Shown: one piece after another, positions 60,295 to 64,000 of the stretch
Numbering within the stretch: position 1 is the first letter of the stretch
How the letters are laid out: every line of letters starts with the position of its first letter
Source of the DNA: Myceligenerans pegani
Lineage (GTDB): Bacteria > Actinomycetota > Actinomycetes > Actinomycetales > Cellulomonadaceae
Length of the DNA stretch: 64,000 nt
Direction: 5' to 3'
NCBI RefSeq assembly: GCF_014892515.1
Contig: NZ_JADBGR010000088.1
Coordinates: forward strand, 83,252-147,251
Notes under the pieces: model-generated
What the model saw: the letters and a program-made list of their open reading frames with translations, nothing else
What the model was told of the DNA's origin: nothing
Databases searched by the model: none
Program-made: the position numbers and the translations under genes

Positions 60295-61026
60295 TCAGAC
60301 GTGGACGACGGCGGGGGTGGCCGGGTTGTCGAGGATCGTGGTCAGGGCCGTGGCGACGGCGGCCGGGGGGACCGTCCGGTCGGGGGTGACGTTGCGGTCG
60401 TCGCCGGCGACCGCGTGGTCGACGACGAGTTCGTGGAAGCGGACGCGCCCGGACCCGGATGCGTCGTCGCCCGTTCCGGGCGCCGTCTCCTCCAGGTTCA
60501 GTACCTGGATCAGCATCGCGAGGCCGGCGCCCGTGACGTTGATCGCTCCCGAGCCCGCCATCGGTTCGGCGCGGGCGGCGCCGTTGAGCACGACGTAGGC
60601 GGGGTCCGGGTGCGCGGAGTCCCGCAGGAGCGGGACGAGGGCGCGGACGGTGGCGAGGTGGGCGGTCAGGTGGCTGTCGAGGGTGGCGCGCCAGCCGTCG
60701 AGGTCGGGCTCGTCGAGCAGGCGTGCGCCGAGCTGCCAGCCGCCGATGGCGGCGGCGACCCCGCCGGGGAGCGGGAGGCCGTCGCGGGCGCAGGTGTCCC
60801 GGACGGCGTCGCCGAGTCCGGCGGCGTCGGCGTAGGTCACGGGGCGGACGAGGCCCGGCCTCGGACCGCCGCCGGGCACGAGTGCCGGGAGCGGCCGGCG
60901 GGACGCGGCGAGCACCGTGCGACCGGTGCGCGCGAGGGCGGCGACCAGCCGGAGGCCGACGTAGCCGCCGGCGCCGGCCACGACCACGGGCGCGGAGGTC
61001 GTGGCGGTTGTCGTCTCGTTCGTCAC
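60295..61026 (-). CDS. NAD(P)-binding Rossmann-fold protein (atypical SDR-like)
   Basis: The 243-residue protein begins with a dinucleotide-binding loop (VVVAGAGGYVGLRLVAAL) and has YVVLNGAARAEPMAGSG followed by INVTGAGLAML. The classical Tyr-x3-Lys catalytic pair of short-chain dehydrogenases is not visible, so it may be an NmrA-like sensor or an atypical reductase. The GTG start is leaderless, 7 nt after TAGCGT. It is divergent from gnd; the regulatory gap is 118 bp. Confidence 0.78.
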   Translation of the reverse strand: MTNETTTATTSAPVVVAGAGGYVGLRLVAALARTGRTVLAASRRPLPALVPGGGPRPGLVRPVTYADAAGLGDAVRDTCARDGLPLPGGVAAAIGGWQLGARLLDEPDLDGWRATLDSHLTAHLATVRALVPLLRDSAHPDPAYVVLNGAARAEPMAGSGAINVTGAGLAMLIQVLNLEETAPGTGDDASGSGRVRFHELVVDHAVAGDDRNVTPDRTVPPAAVATALTTILDNPATPAVVHV

Positions 61027-61033
61027 GGCCCCG

Positions 61034-61039
61034 ACGCTA
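61034..61039 (-). promoter_or_regulatory. Leaderless promoter -10 box of the Rossmann-fold gene
   Basis: TAGCGT ends 7 nt before the GTG at 61026. Confidence 0.45.
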
Positions 61040-61101
61040 CCGGGCGCCGCGCCGGTCCGGTCAGGAGGTGGACACGCCCTGGCACGTCGCGCGGGCGGAA
61101 C

Positions 61102-61107
61102 TAGGCT
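61102..61107 (+). promoter_or_regulatory. -10 box of gnd
   Basis: TAGGCT lies 37 nt before the gnd start, leaving a short leader that contains AGGAG. Confidence 0.4.
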
Positions 61108-61144
61108 GGCCGGGACTGATCCGTCCGCACGACAGGAGCGCACA

Positions 61145-62578
61145 TTGTCAGCACGAGCACAGATCGGCGTCACCGGCCTGGCGGTCATGGGCCGCAACCT
61201 GGCCCGGAACTTCGCCCGGAACGGGTTCACGGTGGCGGTGCACAACCGCTCCTACGCCCGTACCGAATCCCTCGTGGCGGAGCACGGCGACGAGGGCGAC
61301 TTCGTGCCGTCGGAATCGCTGGAGGACTTCGTCGCGTCGCTGGAGCGGCCGCGCAAGGTCGTGGTCATGGTCAAGGCGGGCGCCCCGACCGACGCGGTGA
61401 TCGACGAGCTGGTGCCCCTCCTGGAGGAGGGCGACATCGTGGTCGATGCCGGGAACGCGCACTTCCCCGACACGATCCGCCGGGAGAAGGCGCTGGCGGC
61501 CCACGGCCTGCACTTCGTGGGCACGGGCGTGTCCGGCGGCGAGGAGGGCGCGCTGAACGGCCCCTCGATCATGCCGGGCGGCACGGCCGAGTCGTACGAG
61601 TCCCTGGGGCCGATCCTGGAGAAGATCTCGGCCCACGTCGACGGCGTGCCCTGCTGCACGCACGTCGGGCCCGACGGCGCGGGTCACTTCGTCAAGATGG
61701 TGCACAACGGCATCGAGTACGCCGACATGCAGCTCATCGCCGAGGCGTACGACCTGCTGCGGCAGGGCCTGGGCGCGTCGGCGGCCGAGATCGGCGACAT
61801 CTTCGCCGAGTGGAACCGGGGCGATCTCGCCTCGTTCCTCGTGGAGATCACCGCGGAGGTGCTGCGGCACCAGGACGCGGCCACGGGCCAGGCGTTCGTC
61901 GACGTCGTGCTGGACCAGGCCGAGCAGAAGGGCACCGGGCGCTGGACCGTGCAGAACGGGCTCGACCTCGGCGTCCCGATCACCGGCATCGCCGAGGCCA
62001 CGTTCGCCCGCTCCCTGTCCGGTTCGGTGCCGCAGCGCGAGGCCGCCGCGAACCTGCCCGGGCACACCGCCGGCTGGGAGGTGAAGGACCGCGACGCCTT
62101 CGTGGAGGACGTCCGCCAGGCGCTCTACGCGTCCAAGGTGGTCGCCTACTCGCAGGGCTTCGACCAGATCGCGGCGGCGTCGGCCGAGTACGGCTGGAAC
62201 ATCGACCGCGGGGCGATGGCCCGCATCTGGCGGGGCGGCTGCATCATCCGCGCCGGGTTCCTGAACCGGATCACCGAGGCGTACGAGCGTGCCGAGGACC
62301 TGCCGCTGCTCATCGCCGACGAGTACTTCGCCGACGCGGTCAGCGCCGGCCTGGCGTCCTGGCGCCGCGTCGTCGCCGGTGCCGCGCAGGCGGGTATCCC
62401 CACCCCGGCGTTCTCCTCGTCCCTGGCCTACTACGATGCGGTGCGCGCGCCGCGTCTTCCCGCAGCTCTCGTGCAGGCGCAGCGGGACTTCTTCGGTGCG
62501 CACACGTACCGTCGCACGGACCGCGACGGCACGTTCCACACCGACTGGTCAGGTGACCGCACGGAGGCTGAGGCGTGA
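61145..62578 (+). CDS. gnd: 6-phosphogluconate dehydrogenase, decarboxylating
   Basis: Gnd oxidises and decarboxylates 6-phosphogluconate to ribulose 5-phosphate with NADP in the pentose phosphate pathway. The 477-residue protein has the Rossmann start IGVTGLAVMGRNLARNFA, the GTGVSGGEEGALNGPSIMPG substrate motif, the catalytic lysine in HFVKMVHNGIEYADMQ, and the C-terminal RIWRGGCIIRAGFL. It starts with TTG at 61145 behind AGGAG at 7 nt. It overlaps the ATP-grasp gene by 4 nt (GTGA). Confidence 0.97.
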   Translation: MSARAQIGVTGLAVMGRNLARNFARNGFTVAVHNRSYARTESLVAEHGDEGDFVPSESLEDFVASLERPRKVVVMVKAGAPTDAVIDELVPLLEEGDIVVDAGNAHFPDTIRREKALAAHGLHFVGTGVSGGEEGALNGPSIMPGGTAESYESLGPILEKISAHVDGVPCCTHVGPDGAGHFVKMVHNGIEYADMQLIAEAYDLLRQGLGASAAEIGDIFAEWNRGDLASFLVEITAEVLRHQDAATGQAFVDVVLDQAEQKGTGRWTVQNGLDLGVPITGIAEATFARSLSGSVPQREAAANLPGHTAGWEVKDRDAFVEDVRQALYASKVVAYSQGFDQIAAASAEYGWNIDRGAMARIWRGGCIIRAGFLNRITEAYERAEDLPLLIADEYFADAVSAGLASWRRVVAGAAQAGIPTPAFSSSLAYYDAVRAPRLPAALVQAQRDFFGAHTYRRTDRDGTFHTDWSGDRTEAEA

Positions 62579-63891
62579 GGGGATTCCCCAAGGATCTGAA
62601 CGAGGCGGGCGGCGCGGGGTCGCCGGCCGCCTCGATCACCGGCGACAACACGATCGCGGTGGGGGTCGGCGGTGACGTCGGCACCTATGCCCTGGTGCGG
62701 GCGTTCCACGAGCAGTACGGGATCACGGGCGTGGTCCTGTCGTCGGTCGCGACCCGGCCGATGCAGGACTCGGCGATCGTGGAGAACGTCGTCGTGCCGG
62801 GCCTGGACGACACGGAGACGTTCCTGTCGTCGCTGGAGGAGGTCGCCCGCCGGCACGCGGGCAAGCGGCCGATCCTGCTGACCAACGCGGACTGGTTCGT
62901 CCGCGAGGTCATCGTGCACCGCGAGCGGCTCGACGCGGCCGGGTTCGTGACGCCGTACCCGAGCCTGGAAGTACTGGAGCAGGTCTCCAGCAAGGAGGGC
63001 TTCGCCGAGGTGTGCGAGCGGCTCGGCATCCCCACGCCGCGGACCGTCGTGGCGGACATCCCGAAGCTCGTCGCCGGCGGCGGGCGCGCCGCCGTGGCGG
63101 ACCTGGAGCTCGACCTCCAGTTCCCCCTCATCGGCAAGCCGTCCAACAGTGCGGACTGGCACTACGTGTCGTTCCCGGGCAAGGCGAAGATCCACCACCT
63201 GAACGACCGCGCGGAACTCGACGAGGTGCTGGGGCACCTCGTCGACGCCGGCTACCCGAGCGCGTTCCTGGTGCAGGAGTTCATCCCGGGCGACGAGACG
63301 CAGATGCGGTCGCTCACCGCGTACCGCGACGCGTCGGGCACGGTGACCTTGCTCGCCACGGGCCGGGTGCTGCTGGAGGAGCACACGCCCGGCACGCTCG
63401 GCATCCCGGCCGCGATCCTCGTGGAGCCGTACGACGACGCCATGGAGGCGGCCACCCGGTTCCTCGACGCGACGGACTACGTGGGCTTCGCGAACTTCGA
63501 CTACAAGCTCGACCCGCGCACGGGCAGGCACGTGTACTTCGAGGTGAACCCGCGCATCGGGCGGAACAACTTCTACGTGACCGCCGGCGGGGCCAACGTG
63601 GCGCGCGTGCTCGTGGAGGACCAGGTGCTGGGGCGGCCGATCCAGCCGCTGCGGGCGACGAGCGAGGTGCTGTACACGGTGGTGCCGTTCGGGCTGCTGC
63701 TGAGGTACGTGCTCGACCCGGAGCTCAAGGCCCGCCTCAAGCGCCTGAAGTCCGAGGGCAAGGTCGTCAACCCGCTGAAGTACGACCGGGACAGCGGCCT
63801 CAAGCGGCGCCTGATCGTCGAGGCGATCACGCAGAACTACCGGCGCAAGTACGCGCAGTACTACCCGGAGCCGACGAGCACGGGGTACTGA
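62575..63891 (+). CDS. ATP-grasp carboxylate-amine ligase, candidate D-aspartate ligase
   Basis: The 438-residue protein has an N-terminal pre-ATP-grasp domain (GVGGDVGTYALVRAFHEQYG) and an ATP-grasp domain with FPLIGKPSNSADWHYV, FLVQEFIPGDETQMRSL and the metal-binding FEVNPRIGRNNFYVTAGG. It resembles ligases related to D-aspartate ligase, which add the D-amino acid cross-bridge to the lysine of peptidoglycan precursors. Many Micrococcales have Lys-D-Asp or Lys-D-Glu bridges, so that role is plausible but unproven. The GTG start overlaps the gnd stop. Confidence 0.82.
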   Translation: MRGFPKDLNEAGGAGSPAASITGDNTIAVGVGGDVGTYALVRAFHEQYGITGVVLSSVATRPMQDSAIVENVVVPGLDDTETFLSSLEEVARRHAGKRPILLTNADWFVREVIVHRERLDAAGFVTPYPSLEVLEQVSSKEGFAEVCERLGIPTPRTVVADIPKLVAGGGRAAVADLELDLQFPLIGKPSNSADWHYVSFPGKAKIHHLNDRAELDEVLGHLVDAGYPSAFLVQEFIPGDETQMRSLTAYRDASGTVTLLATGRVLLEEHTPGTLGIPAAILVEPYDDAMEAATRFLDATDYVGFANFDYKLDPRTGRHVYFEVNPRIGRNNFYVTAGGANVARVLVEDQVLGRPIQPLRATSEVLYTVVPFGLLLRYVLDPELKARLKRLKSEGKVVNPLKYDRDSGLKRRLIVEAITQNYRRKYAQYYPEPTSTGY

Positions 63892-64000
63892 CCGGCGGCG
63901 GGCACGACGGCGATCCGCTGTGGGCCGCGTCCGTGCGGAGTCTCTCCGGGCGGACCCGGCCCCGGGCGGTGACGTGTCGACGACGGGCCGTGGCGGCGGG
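63892..64000. other. End of window, no feature seen
   Basis: The last 109 bp follow the ATP-grasp gene. They contain no convincing start, hairpin or repeat. Confidence 0.5.

Overview
The window is high-GC DNA with dense genes, frequent GTG and TTG starts, and many genes whose start codon lies 7-8 bases after a TANNNT box (leaderless transcripts). With the gene orders pdxT-yebC-ruvC-ruvA-ruvB-yajC-secD-secF-apt-relA and thrS-HIT-pgsA-acyltransferase-pimA, this points to an actinobacterium. The Micrococcales, near Cellulomonas, Cellulosimicrobium or Isoptericola, are most likely. The genus is an inference; no rRNA gene is present.

Layout. 1-9691 (minus strand) is conserved core: relA (cut by the window edge), apt, secF/secD/yajC, ruvBAC, yebC and pdxT. 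9703-19717 is accessory DNA that separates pdxT from its partner pdxS (19742-20665). It holds two tandem, translationally coupled P-loop NTPase-TPR paralogues, a NUDIX hydrolase divergent from a beta-propeller-like protein, a di-iron ferritin-like membrane protein, a TPP riboswitch with no gene behind it, a LuxR remnant, a DUF4143 ATPase remnant and a MazEF-type toxin-antitoxin pair. The last 57 bp of pdxS occur three times here (19742, 18908, 18291). This marks the pdxS 3' end as a repeated insertion point.

20725-26945 (minus) is the phosphatidylinositol mannoside block (pimA, acyltransferase, pgsA, HIT) with thrS. 27075-32783 carries two small paralogues, a tyrosine phosphatase, a copper/peroxidase module (membrane protein, PCuAC chaperone, Tat-exported DyP peroxidase) and a MarR-GNAT fusion. 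32948-36870 holds eight tRNA genes: an inverted Val(CAC) gene, then Gly-Cys-Val(GAC)-Val(CAC), then a second Gly-Cys-Val(GAC). pabC, a VOC protein and pabB lie between the inverted Val gene and the first cluster.

37538-51310 is a catabolic cluster for homoprotocatechuate (3,4-dihydroxyphenylacetate) meta-cleavage. HpaD opens the ring, HpaE oxidises the semialdehyde, an FAH-RraA fusion probably supplies the decarboxylase step, HpaH hydrates, HpaI cleaves to pyruvate and succinic semialdehyde, and a succinate-semialdehyde dehydrogenase finishes. An MHS-type importer, a GntR regulator, a flavin hydroxylase broken by a one-base frameshift, a TPP-dependent enzyme of unknown substrate and a MerR regulator accompany them. 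No HpaF isomerase is visible.

51415-63891 holds a VanW/YoaR-type envelope protein, two small proteins, the glycogen debranching gene glgX, a TreZ-like protein that appears to have lost catalytic residues, zapE, a Rossmann-fold protein, gnd and an ATP-grasp ligase that may build the peptidoglycan cross-bridge.
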